DNA from: Firmicutes bacterium CAG:882
GTDB taxonomy: Bacteria; Bacillota; Clostridia; Lachnospirales; Lachnospiraceae
DNA length: 8,546 nucleotides
NCBI GenBank assembly: GCA_000435595.1
Contig: FR895371.1
Coordinates: forward strand, 3,431 to 11,976
Direction of reading: 5' to 3'
The notes under the pieces: model-generated
The model's input: the letters and a program-made list of their open reading frames with translations, nothing else
Database searches by the model: none
Told to the model about the DNA's origin: nothing
Program-made: the position numbers and the translations under genes
Part shown: positions 1 to 5,324 of the stretch, one piece after another
Layout of the letters: each line of letters opens with the position of its first letter
Position numbering within the stretch: the stretch's first letter is position 1

Positions 1-165
1 GTGCTCTGCAATGTCAGGACAGCAGGGTATTCCAATATCATGCTGTGGGTGTTCGACAATAATGTGCGTGCAATCAGATTTTATGAAAAACATGGCTTCA
101 CGGCGAGCGGAAGAAAGCAGCCTGCGCTGGGCGCGGTCGAAGAAATGTATGTGCGTGAAATCTGA
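1..165 (+). CDS. GNAT-family N-acetyltransferase, C-terminal end only
   Basis: The window opens inside this gene; frame 1 is open to a TGA at 163-165 and gives 54 residues. The stretch LWVFDNNVRAIRFYEKHGF is the classic GNAT motif B: a beta strand followed by N-x-x-A-I-x-F-Y-x-x-x-G-F, which contacts acetyl-CoA. It is followed by the usual closing strand ending in EMYVREI. Such enzymes move an acetyl group from acetyl-CoA to an amine in the cytoplasm. The substrate cannot be read from this part, because the N-terminal half and the CoA pyrophosphate loop lie outside the window. The GTG at base 1 is not a start, since the fold would be missing most of its strands. Family assignment is confident; function beyond acetyl transfer is unknown. 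Confidence 0.9.
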   Translation: MLCNVRTAGYSNIMLWVFDNNVRAIRFYEKHGFTASGRKQPALGAVEEMYVREI

Positions 166-194
166 CAGAATGATAAAAAATTAACAAAAAGTTG

Positions 195-222
195 TTGAAA
201 GAATTGTATTTTCTTTTATAAT
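195..222 (+). promoter_or_regulatory. Sigma-A type promoter for the small membrane protein
   Basis: A -35 box TTGAAA (195-200) and a perfect -10 box TATAAT (217-222) are separated by 16 bp. They lie 30 bp after the acetyltransferase stop. Transcription would start near 229-231 and give a leader of about 60 nt before the ATG at 293. That leader holds a small possible hairpin (CGGCG / CGTCG around 252-267). No other -10 box of this quality lies in the gap. Confidence 0.7.
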
Positions 223-292
223 AGTCTGTAAGGCAAGGCATTCGGCGGAGAATCGTCGTAGTGAGATGAAAATGTTTTAAAGGAGAAACAAT

Positions 293-484
293 ATGAATAA
301 CAAGACTTTGAAAGGGATTTCGTTAATTCTTTTCGGAATACTTCTTTGCGTTGGCGGCACGGAGATAAATGATACTATACTGAGTCATCTGAACGATTTG
401 CCGTTCGCACTGATAGGCGTGATTTTTGGAATAGCCGGGCTTGCGATGGTTTTCACTAAGGAATCGAAGGACACAGATAAATAG
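293..484 (+). CDS. Small two-helix membrane protein, 63 aa, unknown function
   Basis: The start is set by AAAGGAG (279-285) eight bases before the ATG. Two hydrophobic segments (about residues 9-21 and 38-54) are joined by a polar loop, TEINDTILSHLNDLP. The protein ends in a charged tail, KESKDTDK. It has no cysteine pair, signal-peptidase site or known motif, so it is best described as a small integral membrane protein with both ends probably cytoplasmic. It has its own promoter upstream. It is followed immediately by the 53-bp repeat array, so any readthrough transcript would carry the array as its 3' part. I do not recognise the family. The gene looks intact and its codon use resembles that of its neighbours. 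Confidence 0.7.
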   Translation: MNNKTLKGISLILFGILLCVGGTEINDTILSHLNDLPFALIGVIFGIAGLAMVFTKESKDTDK

Positions 485-494
485 GTTTAGCAGC

Positions 495-973
495 TTACGG
501 GTGTTTTAGGCGATTACATACTTTTAATCGTAATTTCTTTTATGGGTTTACGAGCATTTTGAGGGATTTTGTATTTACTAATCGTAGCAGTTATGTCAAG
601 CTTACGATTATTTTGGGCAAATTTTCATTTTTAATCGTAGCAATTCGGGCGAGATTACGAGTGTTTATGTGAAATAGATAATTTTAATCGTAATGCTTGT
701 GACAATGTTACGAGCAATTCTGTAAAATAGATATACTTAATCGTAATATATGAGACAAGTCTACGAGCAATTCTTTGTAATATATAATTCTAATCGTAAT
801 GATTGTGACAGTGTTACGAGCATTTCTGTGAAATATATACTTTTAATCGCAATAAATTCGACAAGCTTACGAGTATTAATGTAGAAAACAAATAGTTGCT
901 CGTAATAACACCTGTTGGCTTACGAGCAACTTGAAACGAAATTGAATTTCTAATCGTAATAACAAGAATAGAC
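495..973. repeat. Tandem array of nine 53-bp units with inverted TTACGA/TCGTAA motifs
   Basis: TTACGA-type motifs start at 495, 548, 602, 655, 708, 761, 814, 867 and 920. All steps are 53 bp except one of 54. Each unit also carries TAATCGTAAT or a close variant 30 bases in (525, 579, 632, 685, 738, 791, 844, 897, 951). TCGTAA is the reverse complement of TTACGA, so motifs alternate in orientation. The sequence between is AT-rich and only partly conserved; a GTGACAA-like box precedes the next TTACGA in several units (4-7). Unit 1 (TTACGG) is the most divergent, and unit 6 begins CTACGA. No plausible reading frame runs through the array. It fills the gap between the small membrane gene and the deaminase gene. 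It could be a protein-binding array, a chain of RNA hairpins, or a minisatellite. Confidence 0.93.
895..930. repeat. Perfect 11-bp inverted repeat inside the array
   Basis: GTTGCTCGTAA (895-905) is the exact reverse complement of TTACGAGCAAC (920-930), with 14 bases between. It is the strongest hairpin or cruciform candidate in the array. It extends the 6-bp core pairing seen in the other units by five base pairs. No T-run follows, so it is not a typical intrinsic terminator. Confidence 0.85.
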
Positions 974-1033
974 TGCCAAAACAATAAGAGAGGCGAAAGA
1001 CGCACAACAATCCGAACCGGTGAGGGAAAATAA

Positions 1034-1426
1034 ATGGACATTAAATGGAAAAAAATGTATGAAGCAGCTAAAGCTGTTCAAAATGGAAGAGAGATTTCCG
1101 AAAGAATCTATGCCGGTGGAGTGGCAGCGGCTGTTGAATCTGCCTCCGGAAGAATATATGTCGGGGTATGTGTGGATACTTCCTGCACGCTGGGTATATG
1201 TGCTGAGCGGAATGCAATATTTAATATGATCACAAATGGAGAGCAGGATATCAAAAGAGTGCTGGCTATTATGCCGGATGGCAAAACAGGAGCTCCTTGT
1301 GGTGCCTGCCGTGAATTTATGACGCAGATGATGCCCGGAAAGTATCACAACATAGAGATAATGCTTGACTATGAAAATGAAAGAATAGTAACACTGGGTG
1401 AGCTTACACCCGAGTGGTGGATATGA
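1034..1426 (+). CDS. Cytidine/blasticidin-type deaminase, zinc-dependent
   Basis: 130 residues, a normal length for the tetrameric cytidine deaminase superfamily. The zinc site is complete: C56-A-E58 (ICAERNAI) supplies one ligand and the proton-shuttling glutamate, and P-C89-G-A-C92-R supplies the other two cysteines. This chemistry removes an amino group from a cytosine-like ring in the cytoplasm. The C-terminal LGELTPEWW and the central VAAAVES..GRIYVGV resemble blasticidin S deaminase more than housekeeping CDA, so the substrate could be a cytosine nucleoside or a cytosine-containing antibiotic. Sequence alone does not decide this. The start follows GAGGG (1022-1026) at a suitable distance. 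It begins about 60 bp after the repeat array, and the next gene follows after 46 bp, probably co-transcribed. Confidence 0.88.
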   Translation: MDIKWKKMYEAAKAVQNGREISERIYAGGVAAAVESASGRIYVGVCVDTSCTLGICAERNAIFNMITNGEQDIKRVLAIMPDGKTGAPCGACREFMTQMMPGKYHNIEIMLDYENERIVTLGELTPEWWI

Positions 1427-1472
1427 CAGCTTACAGCTGTGCAGAGATGTAAAATCAGGAGGATAAACCGAT

Positions 1473-1913
1473 ATGAAAAAGAAAATATCGTGTGTGAAAA
1501 ATAAGCAGTCAGGCATTTTTTTCACACTATTATCTATTGTAATAATTCTCCTTGTCGGAATCATAGTCTGGTATAATGCTCCAATCAAGCTGATGGATTT
1601 AGACTACAATGAGGTCATGGAAATCGTTGTTTTTAATGGGAACAGCGGAAATACAACGCACATTAAAGACAAGGAACAGATTCAGCATATTATAGATAAT
1701 CTGAACGATGTTGAAGTGAAGAGGTCGAAGTTGTCCGCCGGATATTCAGGGTATAGCTTCAAAATAACTATTTATCTGGCTGATGGCAGCGAAGCGGGCG
1801 ATTGGAATAATTTTATTATCAATTCAGATTATTCAATCAGAAAAGACCCTTTTTTCTATTCTGTGACAAAGGGGAAAATTGATTACAACTATATTAAAAA
1901 TATTGTTGAATAA
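1473..1913 (+). CDS. Membrane-anchored protein with a single N-terminal helix, 146 aa (DUF5301-like, tentative)
   Basis: A strong AGGAGG (1457-1462) sits 10 bases before the ATG. A basic start (MKKKISCVKNKQ) precedes one hydrophobic helix (about residues 14-34), which fits an N-in anchor with the remaining ~110 residues outside. The outer part is beta-rich: VMEIVVFNGNSG, then KDKEQIQHIIDNL, then SFKITIYLADGS. This strand-helix-strand pattern recalls small extracellular domains such as DUF5301. That match is by eye and only tentative. The single cysteine (C7) lies before the helix and is not a lipobox. The gene appears intact and may share a transcript with the deaminase 46 bp upstream. What it binds is unknown. 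Confidence 0.65.
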   Translation: MKKKISCVKNKQSGIFFTLLSIVIILLVGIIVWYNAPIKLMDLDYNEVMEIVVFNGNSGNTTHIKDKEQIQHIIDNLNDVEVKRSKLSAGYSGYSFKITIYLADGSEAGDWNNFIINSDYSIRKDPFFYSVTKGKIDYNYIKNIVE

Positions 1914-2356
1914 TTTGGATTGAAGTGTACCTCGAAGCAGAATAGTCACTTCGTTCTATATTAGAAAAAATAGAAAACAATCCTAGCGAAAAAGGAGTTT
2001 GTGAAGGAATATCAAATATGATTAAAAGACTTGAAATGGGAATATAGGTCAGTTGTCCTAACAACTTCGATTAGCTCACTAAGAAAAAGTGTGAATGAAG
2101 CAAGAACAGAGAAATGAATGCAGCTGTATATGACATAATGAGCGCAAGTGAGTCAACATGCTTGCATGATTGACGAATGGCGAAATTATTGAGTAAGCTA
2201 TGCTCACGATATTATAGACATAAAAAAGAAACGAGCACCCCGTTGGAGCCATAAGGCTTTACTTGGCACAAAACCCATTTCTTTTGTACTATAATAAGAT
2301 ATGGTTTTATAAATGTCAAATTAAATTTCTTGAAACATGTGAAATTTCAATTCGAA
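1914..2356 (+). other. Decayed or non-coding stretch with gene remnants
   Basis: No intact gene is visible in these ~440 bases. One open piece (1946-2047, 33 codons after a TAG) reads KIENNPSEKGVCEGISNM and has the look of a real protein end whose 5' part is lost; I do not recognise it. Short in-frame pieces follow from ATG 2114 and ATG 2177, broken by stops, without ribosome binding sites. Hairpin AGTTGT-CCTA-ACAACT lies at 2051-2066. Hairpin GTCAA...TTGAC lies at 2152-2174. Neither has a T-run. The best reading is old gene remains with a promoter-like site near the end. Confidence 0.6.
2263..2292 (+). promoter_or_regulatory. Possible promoter for the small membrane gene at 2457
   Basis: TTGGCA (2263-2268) and TACTAT (2287-2292) are 18 bp apart; an overlapping TATAAT lies at 2290-2295 but at a poorer spacing of 21 bp. 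A start near 2300 would give a leader of about 155 nt. That leader contains the two overlapping palindromes at 2340-2359 and the conserved tail element at 2357-2425. Confidence 0.45.
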
Positions 2357-2359
2357 TTG
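2340..2359. repeat. Two overlapping perfect palindromes
   Basis: TGAAATTTCA (2340-2349) and CAATTCGAATTG (2348-2359) are each their own reverse complement and share two bases. Perfect palindromes of 10 and 12 bp side by side suit dimeric DNA-binding proteins. They sit about 45 bp downstream of the promoter-like boxes. AT-rich sequence gives such palindromes by chance fairly often, so this is a weak operator candidate. Confidence 0.35.
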
Positions 2360-2425
2360 ACAGAGTTCTTTAGAGGGATGCTTCTTGTCCAAAGGGTAAG
2401 AAGATGGAAGATAGAAAGACTTTAA
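2357..2425 (+). repeat. Conserved coding-like tail, copy A
   Basis: Read in frame from TTG 2357 to TAA 2423, this gives LTEFFRGMLLVQRVRRW and then KIERL plus a stop, 22 residues. It aligns along its whole length with copy B at 3600-3671; an 18-base core (2373-2390) is identical. It has no convincing ribosome binding site, so it may be the surviving 3' end of a larger gene rather than a free peptide. CTTCTTG and TAAGAAG (2381-2403) can also pair as a hairpin. The stop lies about 30 bases before the next gene. Confidence 0.65.
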
Positions 2426-2456
2426 CAACCTAGTTTTGACGAAGGAGTGTGATTTT

Positions 2457-2618
2457 ATGGGTAAAGCGATTTTGGCAGCGATTTTTACATTGATTGCAGG
2501 TTATTTAGGTACGGTCATAGGACTTGAATTATTAGGTGGTTGGACTGAGTTTGGTGTACTCGTAGCTGTATGTGTTATGGGTGCATTTATCATTTACTTC
2601 AACGACAAGAAGAAGTAA
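2457..2618 (+). CDS. Very small two-helix membrane protein, 53 aa
   Basis: AAGGAG (2442-2447) lies nine bases before ATG 2457, which fixes the start; an in-frame TTG at 2436 lies upstream of that binding site and is not used. Two hydrophobic, glycine-containing helices (about residues 4-25 and 30-47) are split by GGWTE, and the protein ends FNDKKK. The positive tail suggests both ends are cytoplasmic. Length and helix pattern resemble the many uncharacterised small membrane proteins of Clostridia. No family is recognised and no catalytic residues are present. It lies between copy A of the tail element and a 190-bp leader before the retropepsin gene. Confidence 0.7.
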   Translation: MGKAILAAIFTLIAGYLGTVIGLELLGGWTEFGVLVAVCVMGAFIIYFNDKKK

Positions 2619-2637
2619 GCGTCACAAAGAAGTCTTG

Positions 2638-2674
2638 ATGCGACATCAGAAATCGCATATGAGGCTTTCTGATG
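2638..2674 (+). promoter_or_regulatory. Pair of mutually exclusive hairpins (switch-like)
   Basis: ATGCGA (2638-2643) pairs with TCGCAT (2653-2658). CATCAGAAA (2644-2652) pairs with TTTCTGATG (2666-2674) in a perfect 9-bp stem. The 5' arm of the longer stem is exactly the loop of the shorter one, and the 3' arm of the shorter stem lies in the loop of the longer one, so only one can form. No T-run follows. It lies 20 bp after one stop codon and about 135 bp before the next ATG. Confidence 0.5.
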
Positions 2675-2808
2675 CACGATTCCTACGCTATGCTTCAGAA
2701 TGGAGATTAGTGTGAGAAAAAGGATGATAGCTTATTTATGTAGAAAGCTATGAAGTTGTAAAGGCTGCATAGTTTATTTTAGAAATAAAAATATAGGAGA
2801 AAACGAAA

Positions 2809-3579
2809 ATGTTAAAGATACCATACAAGCTTGTTTCGGGAATAATGCTCATTCAGGTGACAGCCAATGGGAAGGAAGGCTTTTTTGCCTTTGATACGGG
2901 AGCTATGCAGACAGCCGTAAACAAGGCGCATTTCCCGGAAATGCAGGGAGAGCACATTAACATTGCAAAGTTTTCAGATGGCGTAAAGGAAAATGATGCC
3001 GAGGAAGGAATTTTAAATTCCCTGCGCTTTTCAGATATTGAACAGTTGGACATGTCAGTTCTCATTATGGATTTGACGTATGTTGAAAACGCGTTAAAAG
3101 CCGCAATGCCGGATTTAAAGTTTCTCGGAACTCTTGGAATTGACGCGATTAAAATTTACACGGTTCTGCTTGACTATAGCACTGATGAAATCATCCTGAA
3201 TCCTGAGCACGACTTTGAAAATCAGACGGTTATTCCCATGAAAACTGAAAATCTTCCTGTGATTGAGGTTGAAGCGGCAAATCGGACGTGCAATTTTGTT
3301 TTGGACACAGGTGCAAGCGTTTGCCTGCTGGGACAAAGCTTTCAGGATGATGCGCAGCTTATCCCTGTTTCCGAAAAAGCTCACATGTTCACTATTCCTG
3401 TTGTCCGTGTGGGTGGAAATGAATACGAAAATATCACCGCTACGATTTCAGATATAAGCGCAATCAAAAAGAGAGTACCTGTCGAGGGCGTGATCGGCTA
3501 TCAGATTTTATCGCCGCAGCGTTCCATTTTGGACTTTAAGAACAATCAGCTTATTATGGAAAAAGGCGTAGAAGGATGA
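2809..3579 (+). CDS. Duplicated retropepsin-like aspartic protease, two DTG motifs
   Basis: 256 residues with an AGGAGA (2795-2800) eight bases before the ATG. Two similar halves are visible. Half one has IMLIQVTANG, then F-A-F-D29-T-G31, closing at LGTLGID (106-112) and VLLDYSTDEIIL. Half two has LPVIEVEAAN, then F-V-L-D166-T-G168, closing at EGVIGY (226-231) and SILDFKNNQLIM. Each half is therefore a retropepsin-type lobe with hydrophobic-hydrophobic-D-T-G-A and a later hydrophobic-Gly strand. Together they can form a single-chain pseudo-dimer with both catalytic aspartates, as in Asp_protease_2 family proteins. There is no signal peptide, so it should be cytoplasmic. Peptidase activity is plausible from the intact aspartates; substrate and partner are unknown. 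Confidence 0.85.
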   Translation: MLKIPYKLVSGIMLIQVTANGKEGFFAFDTGAMQTAVNKAHFPEMQGEHINIAKFSDGVKENDAEEGILNSLRFSDIEQLDMSVLIMDLTYVENALKAAMPDLKFLGTLGIDAIKIYTVLLDYSTDEIILNPEHDFENQTVIPMKTENLPVIEVEAANRTCNFVLDTGASVCLLGQSFQDDAQLIPVSEKAHMFTIPVVRVGGNEYENITATISDISAIKKRVPVEGVIGYQILSPQRSILDFKNNQLIMEKGVEG

Positions 3580-3599
3580 AATAATTTAGTAAATCAGAA

Positions 3600-3671
3600 G
3601 TGACCGAGCTCTTTGAGCGAGGGATGCTTCTTGTCCGAATGTCAAGAAGGTGGAACATAAAACGAATTTGA
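3600..3671 (+). repeat. Conserved coding-like tail, copy B
   Basis: Read from GTG 3600 to TGA 3669, this gives VTELFERGMLLVRMSRRW and then NIKRI plus a stop, 23 residues. It is one codon longer than copy A (an extra Glu), and most differences from it are synonymous or conservative. CTTCTTG and CAAGAAG (3627-3649) form a perfect 7-bp stem with a 9-base loop, and GCTC/GAGC (3608-3618) another. It starts 20 bp after the protease stop and ends 34 bp before the isochorismatase ATG. There is no clear ribosome binding site. Confidence 0.65.
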
Positions 3672-3705
3672 TAAAACGTAATTTTTATGTGTAAAGGAGA
3701 AATGA

Positions 3706-4224
3706 ATGAAGCTACTTGTGGTAGATATACAAAAAGGAATAACAGATAGCAGACTTTTTAATTTTGATGAATTTATTGATAATACTACAAGAATTATACA
3801 AGCAGCTAGAGATAATCGAATAGAGGTTATCTATTTTCAACATGATGATGGACCGGGAACGGGGTTTTCAATCGGTGATGAAGACTTCGAAATTGCAGAA
3901 CAAGTGATTCCAAAGGATGGGGAAAAGATATTTATAAAAAATATCAATAGTTGTTTTGGAAATAAAGATTTTACGGATTATGTTAAAGAGGATAATGCAT
4001 TAATGATAGTGGGACTACAGACAAACTTTTGTATAGATGCAACTGTGAAATCTGCTTTTGAAAGAGGATATAAAGTAATTGTTCCAAAAGGGGCAAATTC
4101 AACATTTGATAACGACTATATGACTGGAGAAGAAACCTATAAATATTACAATGATATGATGTGGCCAAAGAGATTTGCTACATGTGTATCTGTTGATGAA
4201 GCAATTAAATTGATGGAAAGTTAA
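3706..4224 (+). CDS. Isochorismatase-family cysteine hydrolase
   Basis: 172 residues, the usual length. The catalytic set is present: D7 in LLVVDIQKG, K78 in IFIKNINSCF, and the nucleophile C109 in GLQTNFCIDAT, followed by the typical FERGYKVIVPKGANST strand. Members hydrolyse isochorismate, nicotinamide, carbamoyl groups or other small amides in the cytoplasm. Nothing here selects one; without the aromatic and metal-binding set of nicotinamidases I leave the substrate open. AAAGGAGA (3693-3700) precedes overlapping ATG codons at 3702 and 3706; only 3706 is in frame. Sampled lines of the gene are only about 25-30% GC, far below glcK, suggesting a foreign source. The next gene starts 26 bp downstream. 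Confidence 0.9.
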   Translation: MKLLVVDIQKGITDSRLFNFDEFIDNTTRIIQAARDNRIEVIYFQHDDGPGTGFSIGDEDFEIAEQVIPKDGEKIFIKNINSCFGNKDFTDYVKEDNALMIVGLQTNFCIDATVKSAFERGYKVIVPKGANSTFDNDYMTGEETYKYYNDMMWPKRFATCVSVDEAIKLMES

Positions 4225-4250
4225 ATCGTGATATTAAGGAGGTAAACAAA

Positions 4251-4430
4251 ATGGCAAATCAGCGATTTGAAAAAATATATTCACAGGGTTCGATGAATGT
4301 TACGGAAATCTGGGTGGATAAAGAGACAGGAGTAAACTATTTATATCATGTAAGCGGATATTCGGGTGGTTTGACACCATTGTTAGATAGAGAAGGCAAA
4401 CCTGTTATTTCGCCAATTATAAACAATTAA
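4251..4430 (+). CDS. Small DUF6440-like protein, 59 aa
   Basis: A strong AAGGAGG (4236-4242) lies eight bases before the ATG, and the frame runs 59 codons to TAA. The sequence starts MANQRFEKIYSQGS, then NVTEIWVDKETGVNYLYH, then SGYSGGLTPLLDREGKP. This pattern (FEKI...IWVDKETGVNYL...GGLTPLLD..GKPVI) fits the DUF6440 family of small, soluble, beta-rich proteins common in Firmicutes; the match is from memory of the family. Its role is unknown. It lies between the isochorismatase and the acetyltransferase with gaps of 26 and 47 bp, so it is probably co-transcribed with them. It is short enough to be missed by length-filtered gene finders. Confidence 0.82.
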   Translation: MANQRFEKIYSQGSMNVTEIWVDKETGVNYLYHVSGYSGGLTPLLDREGKPVISPIINN

Positions 4431-4477
4431 TTTTTGCTAAATTTCCGATTTTATATACTATGTGAGGTAAGCAAAAC

Positions 4478-5245
4478 ATGACAAATAAAGAGATACTTGA
4501 TATTGCAATGCAACAATCTGCCTACGATACTAATGCTAAAGCTTCTGATTTTCTTATGGCCACAAATGTGTTTGTAAAGTCTGAGATTGGACCACTGGCA
4601 AGAAAATATTATAAAGAACCTATTGCCTGTAATTTGGTTTCATATGGAAATAATATAGTTGCGTCTGTAAAAGATGAATATAGAGAAATTGTTGAAAGCT
4701 ATCTAAGCAAATATGAGTTTTATCATTGTTTTGAAACTCCTAGTATGCATTGGTTGGATGAACGGATGAAAGAAAACGGATACCGTGTTTGTTTTATGGC
4801 AGAGTATTTTTTACCGGATGTTAATGCCTTGAAGAGAAGAGAATGCAGCTATCCTCTTAAGGTGTTGGAACAAAAGGATTTTGCAAATTTATATCTTCCG
4901 ATTTGGAGCAATGCACTTTGTGAAGATAGAAAGCAGCTGGATGTTCTTGGGGTTGGTGCTTATGACAATGGAAAACTGATTGGGCTTGCAGCCTGTTCGG
5001 CAGATTGCGATGATATGTGGCAAATTGGAGTTGATGTTTTGCCAGAATATCGCAGGCAGGGGATTGCTTCTTCATTAACCAGTAATTTGGCAATAGAGAT
5101 AATGGATAGAGGAAAGGTGCCGTTTTATTGTTGTGCATGGTCGAATCTTAAATCTGTTAAAAACGCATTACGGAGTGGTTTTGTGCCGGGTTGGGTGGAG
5201 ATGACCGTAAAAGCTGCAAGCTTAGTTGAGAATATGAATAAATAA
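4478..5245 (+). CDS. Two-part GNAT-family N-acetyltransferase, 255 aa
   Basis: The C-terminal half (about 125-250) is a GNAT domain: a strand GVGAYDNGKLIGLAA, then QIGVDVLPEYRRQGIASS, where R192-x-x-G195-x-A197 is the acetyl-CoA pyrophosphate loop, and finally NLKSVKNALRSGFVPGW as motif B. The N-terminal ~120 residues resemble the divergent first half seen in other ~260-residue clostridial GNAT proteins and may bind the acceptor. The substrate is unknown; amines, small antibiotics or protein N-termini are all possible. The start follows GTGAGG (4462-4467), a modest ribosome binding site. The first part of the gene is AT-rich like the two genes before it. It is probably the last gene of a three-gene unit. 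Confidence 0.85.
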   Translation: MTNKEILDIAMQQSAYDTNAKASDFLMATNVFVKSEIGPLARKYYKEPIACNLVSYGNNIVASVKDEYREIVESYLSKYEFYHCFETPSMHWLDERMKENGYRVCFMAEYFLPDVNALKRRECSYPLKVLEQKDFANLYLPIWSNALCEDRKQLDVLGVGAYDNGKLIGLAACSADCDDMWQIGVDVLPEYRRQGIASSLTSNLAIEIMDRGKVPFYCCAWSNLKSVKNALRSGFVPGWVEMTVKAASLVENMNK

Positions 5246-5324
5246 CAACTTCCGGTTTTTAGAGAATAATAATTTGAAAGCCGCCCGCGCAGTAAGCTTA
5301 AATTATATGTTTGGAGTAAAATAT

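Noticed and set aside
495..973. The 53-bp array as a CRISPR
   Set aside because: There is no constant repeat alternating with unique spacers; the whole unit is partly conserved, the exact motifs are only 6-10 bases, and no cas gene is present.
950..1588. Reverse-strand open frame of 212 codons
   Set aside because: It lies opposite the deaminase gene, whose catalytic motifs are complete, and extends into the repeat array. It has no ribosome binding site and a shadow-like composition rich in Ser, Cys, His and Tyr.
2436..2456. TTG start extending the small membrane protein to 60 residues
   Set aside because: The TTG lies upstream of the AAGGAG that serves ATG 2457 and has no binding site of its own; the extra residues encode the ribosome binding site itself.
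3636..3660. T-box-like signature near AAGAAGGTGGAACATAA
   Set aside because: It resembles the T-box AGGGTGGAACCGCG only in GGTGGAAC; there is no specifier stem, no terminator, and the downstream gene is not amino-acid related.
4434..4459. Promoter in front of the acetyltransferase (TTGCTA, TATACT)
   Set aside because: The spacing is only 14 bp, too short for a normal promoter; co-transcription from upstream explains the gene better.
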